The notes beneath the pieces are model-generated. The model was not told where the DNA came from and searched no databases. It saw only the letters and a list, made by a program, of their open reading frames with translations. Position numbers and translations under genes: made by a program. A stretch of 64,000 nt of DNA from Eutypella sp. D-1 (taxonomy: Eukaryota; Ascomycota; Sordariomycetes; Xylariales; Diatrypaceae), in assembly GCA_023313575.1 (NCBI GenBank), contig JAJTTP010000002.1:1178001-1242000 (forward strand). The letters are read 5' to 3'. Of the stretch, positions 33,923 through 45,433 are shown piece after piece; position 1 is the stretch's first letter, and each line of letters opens with the position of its first letter.

Positions 33923-35142
33923 ATGCGCTGGACACATTTGCGCCCACGGCGCGCCCTGCTGGCTTTTTTCGCCATTCTTCTCGTCATCATAATCTTCTTC
34001 TTCTCTAGAATAGTCGCATTTGCTCACCTGTTCGGCATATTTGGCGAGCATGCCGGTATCCGTACCACCCAGCTCGAGATCGCCATCGCGCATAACTCTA
34101 CCACGCCCGACCCTCGCACTCCAGTAGTGCCAAAGATCATACACCAAATCTATCATAACTGGCAGGACCCCGGAAATCCTAGCATGCCGTCTCACTGGGA
34201 GGGAGCGCGCAACTCGTGTCTTGAGTTTAATCCGGACTGGGAGTTCAAGGTGAGCTCATTCACTATCCCGGCGTTTTCTATCTCTCGGTATTTGAGCTAG
34301 ACGAACGAGAAATCATCATTCGGCTGACAAGTATTTGATGTAACCCATGTATTAAACAGTTATGGAATATGGAGGACTCGAGAACCTTCATCGAGGACGA
34401 ATACTCGTGGTTCCTCGAAGAATACGATAATTACCGGTTCCCCATCCAGAGGATAGACGTTATCAAATATTTTGTTATCCGTCACTTTGGCGGCATTTAT
34501 TTAGACATGGATAATGTGAGTCGATAGCTCGAAACATCTCGTCGCTAGTAAATTTCTTTCGCTAACGCTGCCACCCACGCGCCGCGACAGGGATGCGCCG
34601 AGAGCCTCGACCCCCTGACGTACTACCCGGCCTTCACCACGGACGGAGACATGGGGGCTCTGAGCAACAACATCATGGGAGGCCAGCCTGGCCACCCGTT
34701 CTTCCAGCTCCTGACCGAGGAGCTTCTTCCCTACGGCTGGAACTACTTTCTCCCGTACGTTATCATCAGCTATCAGAGTGGACAGTGGTTCGTGACGGCC
34801 ATGTGGGAGCGGTATCACGCGCTACTTTCGAAGAACGACGGCACCGTTTCGGGCTTTGAGGGCGATGGCTGGGCGCCCCTCCACCGCATCTTGATGGACG
34901 GCCGACCCAACACTGACCCCTGGGTGTTCTTCACTCAGGTCCATGGCGGTACTTGGACCAACTGGGACAGCAACATGTTCAACTGGATCGGACAGAACAT
35001 CGTCGGCATAATTTTGGGAGTGACCGTAGTGATTGGCCTCCTCATATGGGGCTGTGTGGCCTGTTGGCGTTGGCGGAGTGGTAGAAAGGGGAAATATGAG
35101 GCGCTACCCCATTCCGAGGAGATGGGGACCCTGCCCCCATGA
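33923..35142 (+). CDS. GT32 glycosyltransferase, SUR1/CSH1-like (MIPC synthase catalytic subunit family)
   Basis: Three exons (33923-34249, 34360-34515, 34591-35142), introns 110 and 75 nt, all phase 0, give 344 aa. A basic start is followed by a signal-anchor helix at about 10-30. The DXD-type GT32 signature is present: PKIIHQIYHNW near residue 75, then VIKYFVIRHFGGIYLDMDN with the metal-binding DMD at about 158-160. A second membrane helix (about 303-325, VGIILGVTVVIGLLIWGCVACW) precedes a basic-acidic tail. This layout fits Sur1/Csh1, Golgi proteins that mannosylate inositol-phosphoceramide from GDP-mannose in sphingolipid synthesis. The related Och1 family lacks the C-terminal helix. The donor and acceptor are inferred from the family. 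Confidence 0.88.
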
Positions 35143-37527
35143 GGACTCACGATTACATGACTTAATGCCGTTATGTTGTTCTTCCATCGTTATAATCATC
35201 ATACATCTTAGAGACCGATTTCTTTTTTCGACTATACCCAACCGGATTGACAAGGCCCCCCACCATAGCCTTTCCCTTTTCCATCATGCAGCCAGGAGAG
35301 GTACAATTACAGACTTATACCATGCCTTGGAATAGACACACGACAGTACTACTTTTATAATAAACCATACTACAGTGTGTCCCTTTTCTTTGTTGACCCT
35401 TCTCTCGTTGAAATTTCTTGGGGCCTTGTTATCCGTGCCGCTCATGCTCTCGCCGTTAGCTAACGTGAGATACACGTGTAAGGCGTCATACGTTACGCGA
35501 GTACCACTCAAGTACACATCATAAATCATGACAAACAAACAAAAACAAGAAATCGCACGATATGATGTACCACGGCGTATCGAATAGGCGAGAAAAAGCC
35601 CAACTCCGGATTACATTGGATGCCCGGTTGGAAGAAGAGCATAAGACGTTCCATGCGGCCAACATGCATTTGATCGTGACCAAGAACTGTCCGTCCTTTG
35701 TTCCTCTTCCCCGAAGCAGCACGGCATTTCGAGATACCCTATACCCAATTCAGCAATATATACCGAACTTCTATTTCTCGGCAGGGTCTTTGATGGGCAT
35801 CCAACCCATCACTAGACGACTCCTTTCGAAATGTTATATGGGACAAGGAAAAAAGGATCAAAAAGAAAAGAAACAGTGGAAACCTTAAATACACCGTCTC
35901 CCTTCAGTCTCCGCCAGCCAAGCGTAAGCAACGATGAGGCGTCTCCAAGAATTACCCCTGCGCCACACTAACAAACAAGAACAGATCGGATGTGCGAAAC
36001 GTGTAGCCAACAGTTGCGGCGGCAAGGGGGGCGGCGAACATCTGGAGTAGCCAACTGGAAGGCTACCGATGGACCAATGCATTCCTGAATGCCACTGAGC
36101 CGAGGCCGAAATCCTTGTGTAGTTAGTCATCGCTTATAAGATACGTAGGGAGCCATGGGAATAACATGCATATATATATCTGCATGTTATACTGCGGTAA
36201 TGTCTTGGCTCTACATCACAACCACCCCCCCCCCCCCCGGGGGGGTTCCCGTCCAAGCAAAGACAAGGGAATGGCGAGGCTCGGTCCTCGCCGAGCGTGG
36301 CAATGTCGCGCCTCGTCCAACTCTGGATTCTAGTGCTTATTAGAACCTTTGTCGCGGTTCCTTTTTAAGACTAGGAGGAGGAACCACAGATGACGCCCGC
36401 AGGCTATAAGCACTTATGTCATGGCAGTTAATAACGAGACGTCTCACAGCGCCCGATTACTTGATTACACGAAGCTCTTACTGCAACCAGACCGCGCCCT
36501 ATGCTTATAACATGTAACATATCCCACCCACTCCTCCCCTTTCCCCCGGCTGTGGCGGGGTTCCCGAGTCCTCTCCCACTCCGATCGCAGACCACCGATC
36601 GGCTGTGCAGACAACGTCCCGATCCCTGGCCCGAGGGCATGTTCGTCGTACCGCGGCTTAAATGGTCGGGCTACGTAGTTTTAAGATATTGGGGGTTCGG
36701 AGTAAGAGCAGCGGCGGATCACCCAGCTGCCGCCATCAGTGCGAAACCAAAAATATATAGACGTGGAGTGGAATACTATACCTTATCATATACGACACGG
36801 TCAGAGCACTACGCGTGGCCTTGCATGGGGCATGTGTTGTCTAGCGCAGTCAGTGTAGTCTGTCGTGGAACCACGACCTACGTGAACTTCGCTCACTGGA
36901 AGATGCGCGAGTATATGATGGCCCAGCACAACGGGACAGTCAGGCAGGCAACCAACCGGGGAAGGGGGAAAGGGGGAAAGGGGGAAAAACATTTGAAATG
37001 CTGCGTGTTACCACCTCCCATCTAAACACATAAAAGGGGCGGTGGAAAATCAAGCACAGAACGACCTACCCTCCAAGAGAGAGAGAGATCCGTCACTGCA
37101 GCCCGAGAGGTTGATAGAGAGTATAAAAGAAGGTCGGAGAGAATAAAGCTCAAAAGATAAAAAGTGTCATTTCGGCTACGTAGACAACGCAAAAGAGGTA
37201 TATGTATATATGTGTGTGAGTGAGTATGTATGTACTTTATATAAAGGTCGCATCCGATCAGATCCAGATCCAGGATAAATAATATCCAGGCGTGCGTCAT
37301 GAGACGACAAGACAAATCCAACCGATCGACCGATAAGACGGGCGGTTAAAAAAAAAGCAAAAAAACAAAAACAAAAAACGAAACCATTTCGAATTCCTTC
37401 CATGTGCCATGACGCGACATAGGCTATGCCACCCCCCCAAACGTGAAAAGTACGTACGCCGGGCCCCATACATCAAAAAACCGCCACACCAACCGCTCCT
37501 ACAACAAAAAAGTTATATATATATATA
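35143..37527. other. Intergenic, convergent gene ends
   Basis: No coding sequence is supported. The region contains a C14-G7 run at 36225-36245, a (GGGGGAAA)n-like tract at about 36958-36986, and TA/TG dinucleotide-rich DNA at 37198-37240 near the end of the copper ATPase gene. Confidence 0.55.
36225..36245. repeat. C14 followed by G7
   Basis: A run of 14 C (36225-36238) is directly followed by 7 G (36239-36245). It can self-pair, and it is a likely site of length polymorphism or assembly error. Confidence 0.85.
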
Positions 37528-40500
37528 TCATACGTCGGCCCTGTCGAGCGTGTCGAGCGGGACGTAGCCGCCGTCCTTGGGGCGCGCTATGCGCGCGGGG
37601 AACAAGCCCGCGACGGCGTCTCTAGCGGAAGCGAAGACGCCGCCGGGGCCGCGAGAACGCCAGCCCTTGGCGGCCTGGGCTCCCGCGCCCTCGCTCTCGA
37701 GGAGCAGGGCCTCTTCCATCCAGCGGGGACGGCGCCAGAACTTGAGGAGGAGGGAGCTGGCGACGACGGAGACGGAGGAGCAGGCCATGGCGGCACCGGC
37801 GGCCATGGGGTGCAGGTGCAGGCCGGCGGGGAGGAAGAGGCCCATGGCGAAGGGGAGGCCGACGGCGTTGTAGAGGCACGCCCACGCGAGGTTGAGCTTG
37901 ATGCGCCGGAAGATGGTGCGCGCGAGGTGCAGCGCCGCGGGGATGTCCATCAGGTCGTCGGGCCGCATCAGTACTACGTCCGCCGCCTCCATCGCCACGT
38001 CCGTGCCGCTCGCCATCGCTACCCCGACGTCTGCCGTTGCTAGCGCCGGCGAGTCGTTGATCCCGTCTCCTACCATCGCCACGCACTGCGCCTTGCCGCC
38101 CTTGCCGCCGTCCTGGAGCTTCCGGATGATCTCCTGCTTCTGGTCTGGCGACACCCCCGCGTACACGTCCTCCGGCGGGATTCCGACCACCGCCGCCACC
38201 GCGAGCGCCGTCGAGCGCTGGTCGCCCGTTACGATCGCCGTCTTGATGCCCATGCGGTGCAGCACCGAGATGGCCGCCACGGCACCGTTCTTGACCGTGT
38301 CCGAGAGGCACAAGTGGCCCGCGTAGACGCCGTCGATGGCGACGAAGATGTTGGTGATCCCCGCGGACGAAGCCGAGCGACTCCGACCTGGTCCCTGGCT
38401 CTGGTTCGCCCTCGAGTTGATCTCCTCCGAGGCCGTGATCGCGTTTTCCGGGACCTCGACCCGGTTGTCGCGGAGGAAGTGCACGTTCCCGAGCAGGACC
38501 CTGTAGCGGGTCCGCTCGGGCCCGTTATGGGGCTCCACCGCAGCACTGACACCCTTGCCGACAGCCGCTTTGAAGTCACCGACACTGCCCTCAATGGCGC
38601 CCTCGACCTCTAGTCCCAGTTCTGTGCGCGCGCCTTCCAAGACAGCCTTGCCGATCGGATGTTCGCTGCCCATCTCGGAGAGTCCTACGATAGACCACCA
38701 AAGCCTCCGGCGCCACTCGCTATCTTTCCAGGCGGCCGACAGGTTCGCGGATGCGACCTTCATCTTCCCGTAGGTGATGGTTCCAGTTTTATCGAGCACC
38801 ACCTGGGTGATCTTGGTCGTTTTCTCGAGGGCGGCGCCTCCCTTGATCAGGATTCCGTTCTCCGCCCCGACACCGGTACCCACCATAACCGCAGTCGGCG
38901 TTGCCAAGCCCAATGCGCACGGACACGCGAACACGATGACCGAGATGCAGAGCTTGACGCAGATCATCAGTTTTCCACCGCTTTCGGTCGAGAGAAATAT
39001 TTTCGGCGGGTCGCGCAGTATGTGGCTAAGGATCATCCAGACGGTGAAGGTCATCAGCCCGAGCAAGAGAATTATCGGCACGAAGTACCCGGCGAGCGTG
39101 TCGGCAAGTCGCTGGATAGGGGCCCTGGTGGTTTGCGCATCTTGTACAAGCTTGACGATCTGGCTGAGCTGGGTATCACGTCCAGCTCTTGTCACTCGGA
39201 AGTCGACACGGCCAGTTCCGTTGACGGTTCCACCAATTACACCACTTCCTTTCTTCTTCTGAACGGGGATCGCCTCACCGGTGACCATACTCTCGTCGAC
39301 GAATGTCTCGCCTCGCACGATAAGACCGTCTGCCGGGATCTTATCACCCGGGCGGATGACCACCAGATCGCCGACTTGGATGAGCTCGGTGGGGATAACC
39401 TTTTCTTCGGCAGCATTTCCTTCGAGAGCTGATTCCTTCATCTCTTTCGAATCGCCAGCGGTATCCCACGTCTCGGCAGCCTTCTCAGCAGCGATGGGGT
39501 CTGCATAGATGGTCGCCATGGATGGCGCTAGTGACATGAGTCTCGAGAGGGCGCGGGAGGTCTGACCCTTGGCGCGATTCTCTAGCCAGCGGCCAAGGGT
39601 AATGAAGGTGATAAGCATCGTGCTAGTATCGAAGATGGTGCTCGGTCGCGTGTGAGGCGGGCACATGAGCGAAACAAGCATGGCGAAAACGCTAAAGCCG
39701 AATGCCGCGGAGGTTCCGAGCACAACGAGTACATCCATAGTGGGCGATCCGTGCTTGACAGACTTGTAAGCTGATTTGTAGAACCGCCTGCCGATACCGA
39801 ACTGAACGGGTATCGTCAGAACCAAGCATATTAAATCGCCGAGGAAGAGGCCCCGGATAAGTTCGAAGCGCCCGAGGTCCAGCACGGGAATAGCCATGGG
39901 GAATATCATGTCGAGGAAAAAGACAGGCACCGCGAAATACAACGAAATTTTGAACGCCCTGTGCCATTCCTGGATCTCCCTCGTCTTCGCCAGCGATTCG
40001 AGTTGGGCATTGTTGTCGTCATTGTCGGCTACCAGCGCGTTGAACCCCAGCTTCTCAACGGTATCGACTACCGCACGAAGACCTGTTACACTCGGCTGAT
40101 GCGTTACCGTAAGCTTCGAGACTGATGGGTTGAGTTTGGCGGTAGTGACGCCCGGCAAGGCAAGTAGCGCCTCTTCTATCTCTTGAGCCTTCGTGGCATC
40201 AGGATTGCCGTATATATTGAAATGCCCGGTAGAGGAGCTCGCAGAATGATCTGATGTTTCGAAGTGGGTTGACAAGATCTTCGCATCAAACCCTCTGTCT
40301 TCGATTATCTCGACGATCTTGTCGGAAGGCAGTTTGGTCGGATCATGAGTAATAACGGCCCTCTCGGCTAGCAAACTGATGTTGAAGCGGAGAATGCCGT
40401 CAAGTCCTGTAAACCCGCCCTCAACCGCAGAGGTGCAAGCGCCGCAAGTCATACCCTCGATCGCAACAGTCGTCGTGGCCACGGAAGGCTGCGTTGTCGC

Positions 40501-41282
40501 GCTTTCTGAAAATTCCCTGGTAGGTTTCCGCGTTTCACTATCTACCAATGTCGCGCCGAACCCCCTGTCCTCGATAATCTCTATTATCTTGTCAACGGGC
40601 AACAAGGAGGCGTCGTGCTCGATTACGGCTCTTTCGGACAGTAGCGATATACTGAAATGCTTCACTCCGGTCACCTCGGCGAAACCGCCCTCGACAGCAG
40701 AAGTGCAGGCGCCACAGGTCATACCCTCGACAGCGATAGTTGTGATAGTAGTCGCAGGTAAATCATCTTCATCGTCGTAGTCGTCTTCAGCGGGATCGTA
40801 TAGCGATTGGTTCTTCGTCCTGAACATGGGTGAAGGTAAGTCCGTCGAAAGAACTTCGGCGTCAAAGCCACGATCATCAATAATTCCCTGTATACGTTCG
40901 GCGGATATACGTTGGGGGTCGTGCATGACAACAGCGCGTTCCATGATCAGGCTGACAGAGACATTTCCAACACCGTCGACGCCCTTGAAGCCCGCTTCAA
41001 CAGACGAAGTACAGGCACCGCATCTGGAAAGCACGCGAAAATGTTAGCGCTCCACGCCCCTCTTCCCCTTTCCCGGGGTTTCCCTTCTTTTCTTCATTTC
41101 CTAGGTAACGTTGTTTTCCTTCCCATTGTCACAAAGAGATAGATAGCGCAAGAAACGAAAAGATAGGCTTACGTCATGCCCTCGACTTTCAAAGTCGTGG
41201 TTGCCCATCTCGGCGTCCTGGGTGTTTGCAGGGAAGATCCCGTCTGGTCCCTTGAGGGGACTCGAATATGTGCCGGCGCCAT
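37528..41282 (-). CDS. CCC2: P1B-type copper-transporting ATPase
   Basis: Two exons (41282-41173, 41023-37528) with a 149-nt intron encode 1201 aa. The intron interrupts the first metal site: GMT joins CGAC, giving C38/C41. Two more CGAC heavy-metal-binding domains follow (C140/C143 and C230/C233). A fourth, at about 303-375, keeps the fold but has lost its Cys pair. Transport motifs in order: TGE at about 618-620, CPC at 737-739 in the sixth membrane helix, phosphorylation DKTGT at 781, SEHP at about 823-826, and GDGIND in the hinge. CPC plus SEHP plus GMTCxxC domains mark Cu(I) pumps of the Ccc2/ATP7 type. In fungi these load copper into secreted cuproenzymes in the late Golgi. The long unspliced second exon and GC-rich codons are as usual for this gene. 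Confidence 0.95.
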
Positions 41283-44235
41283 CGCGCAGCGATGTAAGCG
41301 ATCTGGCGTGAGTGATGAATGTGAGAGCGCAAATCGGTCGAAGAGGATTATCTCAAAGAGGGAAGATCGATATGTACGTAAAAAGAGAAGAAAAAGAGTG
41401 AGAGAGCAGGGGGGAAGGTGGGAAGGGAAGGTGAGCGAGAGTATATACGAACTATACCAAGTACTACTCTAGGTCTAGGTAAGGAGGGTGAAGGTGAGAC
41501 TGCGGGGTTGGGGTTCGAGATCGAGCCGTATACATAAAGATTCTATGCAGGTTTATCGAAAGGCAGGGTACGGGCATGACATGGTACCTAGGTAGTGTTT
41601 TCATGCAGGAGACATCGCGACATCGGTTGACCTTCTTATTTGAGAAAAGGACGACTACCCATGCAAAGGGGGGGAAAAAGACCAAATGAGCGATTGGTGC
41701 GTGTATGTCTTCTCGTAATGAAGCGGGATGAAGAAACCAGGAGGAAACAAATGCTCCAAAGAAAAGTCGCGCAACAAAGAAATTATGAAGTTCGAAATTG
41801 TGAGATTACTAAATGCCCGAAACACCAAACAGAAATACCAAGAATACGAGAAATAGGGTAAAAAAGACAACGCAACAATAGCCTAGGTCCAGCTCGGCAT
41901 AGGCTGTATAGAAGGGGGGTTTTGTTTGTTCGATTGTTAGATAGTAGTATGTCAGCTGGCGTGGCTGAGTAAAGACGTCGTGGGAGAAAAGAGAGGTCGT
42001 TATTGTCTTGTCGTCTTAATGTTGAGAAGAGAGGTACATATGAGTTCGTGAAAGGGAGAGGGAGATGGAGATGGAGATAGCATCAGGAGAAAGATAGGTG
42101 GAGGATGTATTGTATTACGAATTGTTTGGAGTATTTTAGCTTGAGACTGTTCAAGGGTCGCAAGGTTGTCGCAAGTTACCTATCTAGGTTTCTAGGGCTG
42201 TTAGGGAAGGGACTGAGCGACCAAGGCGACAGGGCATTTCGTAGCTGTTACAGTTTCAACCAGCATAGGCTCGCTCCATAATTTGACATTTAAAGGTTAG
42301 ACCAAGGCAAATCAGTTAGACCCCGTGGACTAGATTGATCAGCAAAGGCCCAAGAATGGTGCGTGGGCCTTTGTATGTATACTAAGTAATGGATATATAT
42401 ATCTCTCTTTCTTAGCAGCGGCGCTTAGTTATCACCTTTAGTTGTCCATAAAGGATTACAGTGGACAATTTGGAGGGACGGGATGAAATTTGATAGAGTA
42501 CCGGCGTATAAATGGCCCGCCTTGTCCTCCCGCCCGGGTCTATCAAACATCTTACCCACCTAGAAAGTAGAAAGTATGATACAATTACCTACAATTATAC
42601 AGTATCACAGTTAGCTGCATGAACGATACGGATCTGCCGGGACCTCGGGAGTTATTGCTTAAAGGGTTGCTTAAAAGGTGGGTGACCGTGAAAGTTAGGG
42701 GCTTGTCATTGGCCCAATTCGGCTATATGGTGCGTTGTGTGGCTTATTCTATTAGAATATACCTAAGTATATACCTGGAGGCATACAAGGAAGCGGCAAT
42801 TGTGGCTTCAGGTGAGGCTGTACAACTGATAGCCTAGTTCCTTCCCGTTCCCTCAGCTGCCATTTTTAGGTATTGATCCGTGATGGACGCGGAGGCAGCG
42901 GAACCGGTAAAATGGATAAATCCCGCCGGTTATCTATAGATTGGCTGAATATAGTAGAACTAGAGTGAATGAAAGAGAAGGCAAAACCGGATAGAAGCTT
43001 GCCAAGCTGTGACTTTACCATTGCCTATACGACGGGAACTACGGCGTAGGACTGGTCTAATGGATGCCTGATAGATGTTCTCGTGATCCCAATTATCATA
43101 TAAGCTTGTAAGCTTTCATCGTCATCACTCAGACCAAAGAATACGGGACGGAGATTAGCTGGATATGTTGGCGCAGTTCCGAATATGCGGTACGCCAAAG
43201 AGATCATTGCTATTTAACTACTTACGTATGTCGAGGTAAGTTGGCTTGGGACGATAGGAACGCCGCCCACCGAAAACCCTTACCTTACCCGAAGTGGCTG
43301 CCTTGCCGTATATAGAATCAAGCAAGCCCCTCAGCTCTGTGAAGGATTAAGGATTGAGTTCAGCTTGAGTTGATCGGGCAGATAAATGCAGACCGCAGAG
43401 TGCAGCCTGCGGCCTCTTACCAGGTAGTCAATACCTACATACCTACATATGGACTGTGCTCGGTGTCATTTCCCTCGTGGGGTAATTCGGTAATTCTAGT
43501 GGCGCCTGCTGCTCAAGTGATAGCGGTGGTGGTTCGATGATGTGCTGAGGACCCCGACTATACTGCCATAACCCCATAATGACAAAGCAAGTAATACATT
43601 GGCGAGTGGGATCCTTCGTAGATGTGTCAAAGGGAAGGGTGGCCGATGATTTATTGATAAGCTGGCTGGCTGTCCATCACGTATGTAAGTAGTCGTTCGA
43701 TTAGGTATGGCGCAATTGCCAATTCCGTTTAGCACACGTGAATCAAGCTTCGAAGTTGCCAAGACATCTATGGGTAGGTACCTAGGTAATTTAAAACTCT
43801 GGAGGGTATATGTACCCGCTAGAACACGCGAGGCTGTTTCTGGATAAAGTGTCAAAATCCAGGCGCTCAGCTCAGCTGGCAGCCGCCCGACCTTCAGGGC
43901 TTGCGAGATGTACTTAGGTACCCAGGTACCTATTATGTAGCCTACGCCGCCACGGTAATCTTGAAGCTTGGCAGTTACCTAGCTCCGGGGGAGCACTGAA
44001 GCACTTCAAACATCACCACCAAATCAACTCCACAACACACACTAATCTTCTACTCGCAAACGGTGAAACTTCAACTACATCATCACCTCTCAACTTCCAC
44101 AAGAAAAATAGCGAATAATACTACTGACCACAGCTCTCCTTACCTTGGCCTGTCTGATCCCCAGCATCGTCGTACATTCAGCCTTTGTGGTGTCGTGCGT
44201 GGACACACACCCGACAGCCAAGTCACCCCGCCATC
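41283..44235. other. Intergenic between divergent CCC2-type and CSN7-type genes
   Basis: This 2.95 kb region has no supported coding sequence. It contains GA-rich tracts (41340-41440, 42050-42100) and TACCTAGGTA at 41585-41594 and 43779-43788. Promoters of both flanking genes lie at its ends. Confidence 0.55.
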
Positions 44236-45433
44236 ATGGAACAGGTCAAAGCCCTGAATGCCCTGGAGGTGAGTTAAGATGTTGTTTGTTGTCCATTTAC
44301 TTATTCATTCATTTTCTCTATTCACTGCTTCCCCAGTTGGGCCCGGTGAGAACTAACGTACCGCTCGCTCGCTCGCACCATCGCAGCCCTTCCTAGCTCT
44401 CACCAAATTCGCGACCTCACCCCGCGCCGCCGCCGACTTGGTCACCCAGGCTACATCCAACCCGAACACCTACGTCTTCGCCGAGCTTCTGCAGACACCA
44501 CAGATCCAGGCCCTTGCCCAGTCCCCCGAGTACGCCTCGCATTTACGCCTGCTCGAGATCTTCTCCTACGGCACCTACGAGACCTACCACCACCAACAAC
44601 AGCAGCAACAGCATCCCCGCGACAATGACGAAAACAGCTCCGCCTCCGCCGCCGCCGCAGAAGCGAACCCGCTGCCCTCGCTAAACGACGCCCAGACCCT
44701 AAAGCTGCGCCAGCTGTCGCTGCTGACGCTGGCACGGACCCCGCGCACGGGACTGGAATACGGCGCTCTGCGGACGGCGCTGGGCCTGCCCGACGCGCGC
44801 GCCGTCGAGGACCTCGTTATTAGCGCCGTGTACGCCGACCTGCTGCGCGCCCAGCTCGACCCCCGCAGCCAGACCGTGCACGTGTCCTCCGTCTCCCCGC
44901 TGCGCGACCTGGCCCCGGACAGCGTCCCCGCCATCCTCGGCCAGCTGCGCGACTGGTCCGGCCGCTGCTCCGACACCCTCTCCGACCTCGAGGCCCAGAT
45001 CGCCGCCATCCGCGCCGCCGCCCACGCCCACCACGCCGAAAAGGCCGCTCGTGAGGCTACCCAGGCCCGCCTCGTCGAGGACGCCGCCAAGAATCCCGGC
45101 GTCGACTCCCTTCTGATGCAAGCTGGTGCCGGCTCCGGCGGCGGCGGCGGCGGCGTCCACAGTCGGAGGCAGGGCAACATCCTGAACCAGGCCCTGGCCG
45201 GCATCCGCGGCGGCGCCTCGGCCGTAGGACAGCGGTACGGTAGCAAGCGTGGTAACGTCGAGGCTAACATCGGCGACGACGACTACGAGGTCTCTAGTGA
45301 ACTGATGGAGCTCGACGACGATGAACTTGACGACAGCCTCGGCGAGGGCGGCGGCCCGGTCTCGGGCGGTAGCAGTGGTGGCGGCGTGGGGAGCAACCGG
45401 GGCGGGAAGCGGACGAGTCGCCGGAAGCTCTGA
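44236..45433 (+). CDS. CSN7: COP9 signalosome subunit 7 (PCI domain)
   Basis: Two exons (44236-44268, 44387-45433): an 11-codon first exon (MEQVKALNALE), a 118-nt intron, then PFLALTKFATSPRAAADLVTQA, 359 aa in all. The PCI-domain order is that of CSN7/CsnG: FAELLQTPQIQAL, LRLLEIFSYGTYETY, LKLRQLSLLTLA, LGLPDARAVEDLVISAVYADLLRAQLD, and a following winged-helix strand (QTVHVSSVSPLRDL). A His/Gln run (about 60-67) and an acidic Ser/Ala loop are inserted in the helical repeat part. The C-terminal 150 residues are a coiled coil and then a Gly-rich, acidic and basic disordered tail (ending GGKRTSRRKL), longer than in animal CSN7. The complex removes Nedd8 from cullins. In fungi it controls light response and development. 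Confidence 0.9.

Noticed and set aside
37622..38593. Long Arg/Pro-rich open frames in other phases of the copper ATPase gene
   Set aside because: They are shadows of a GC-rich true exon, low in complexity and without motifs.
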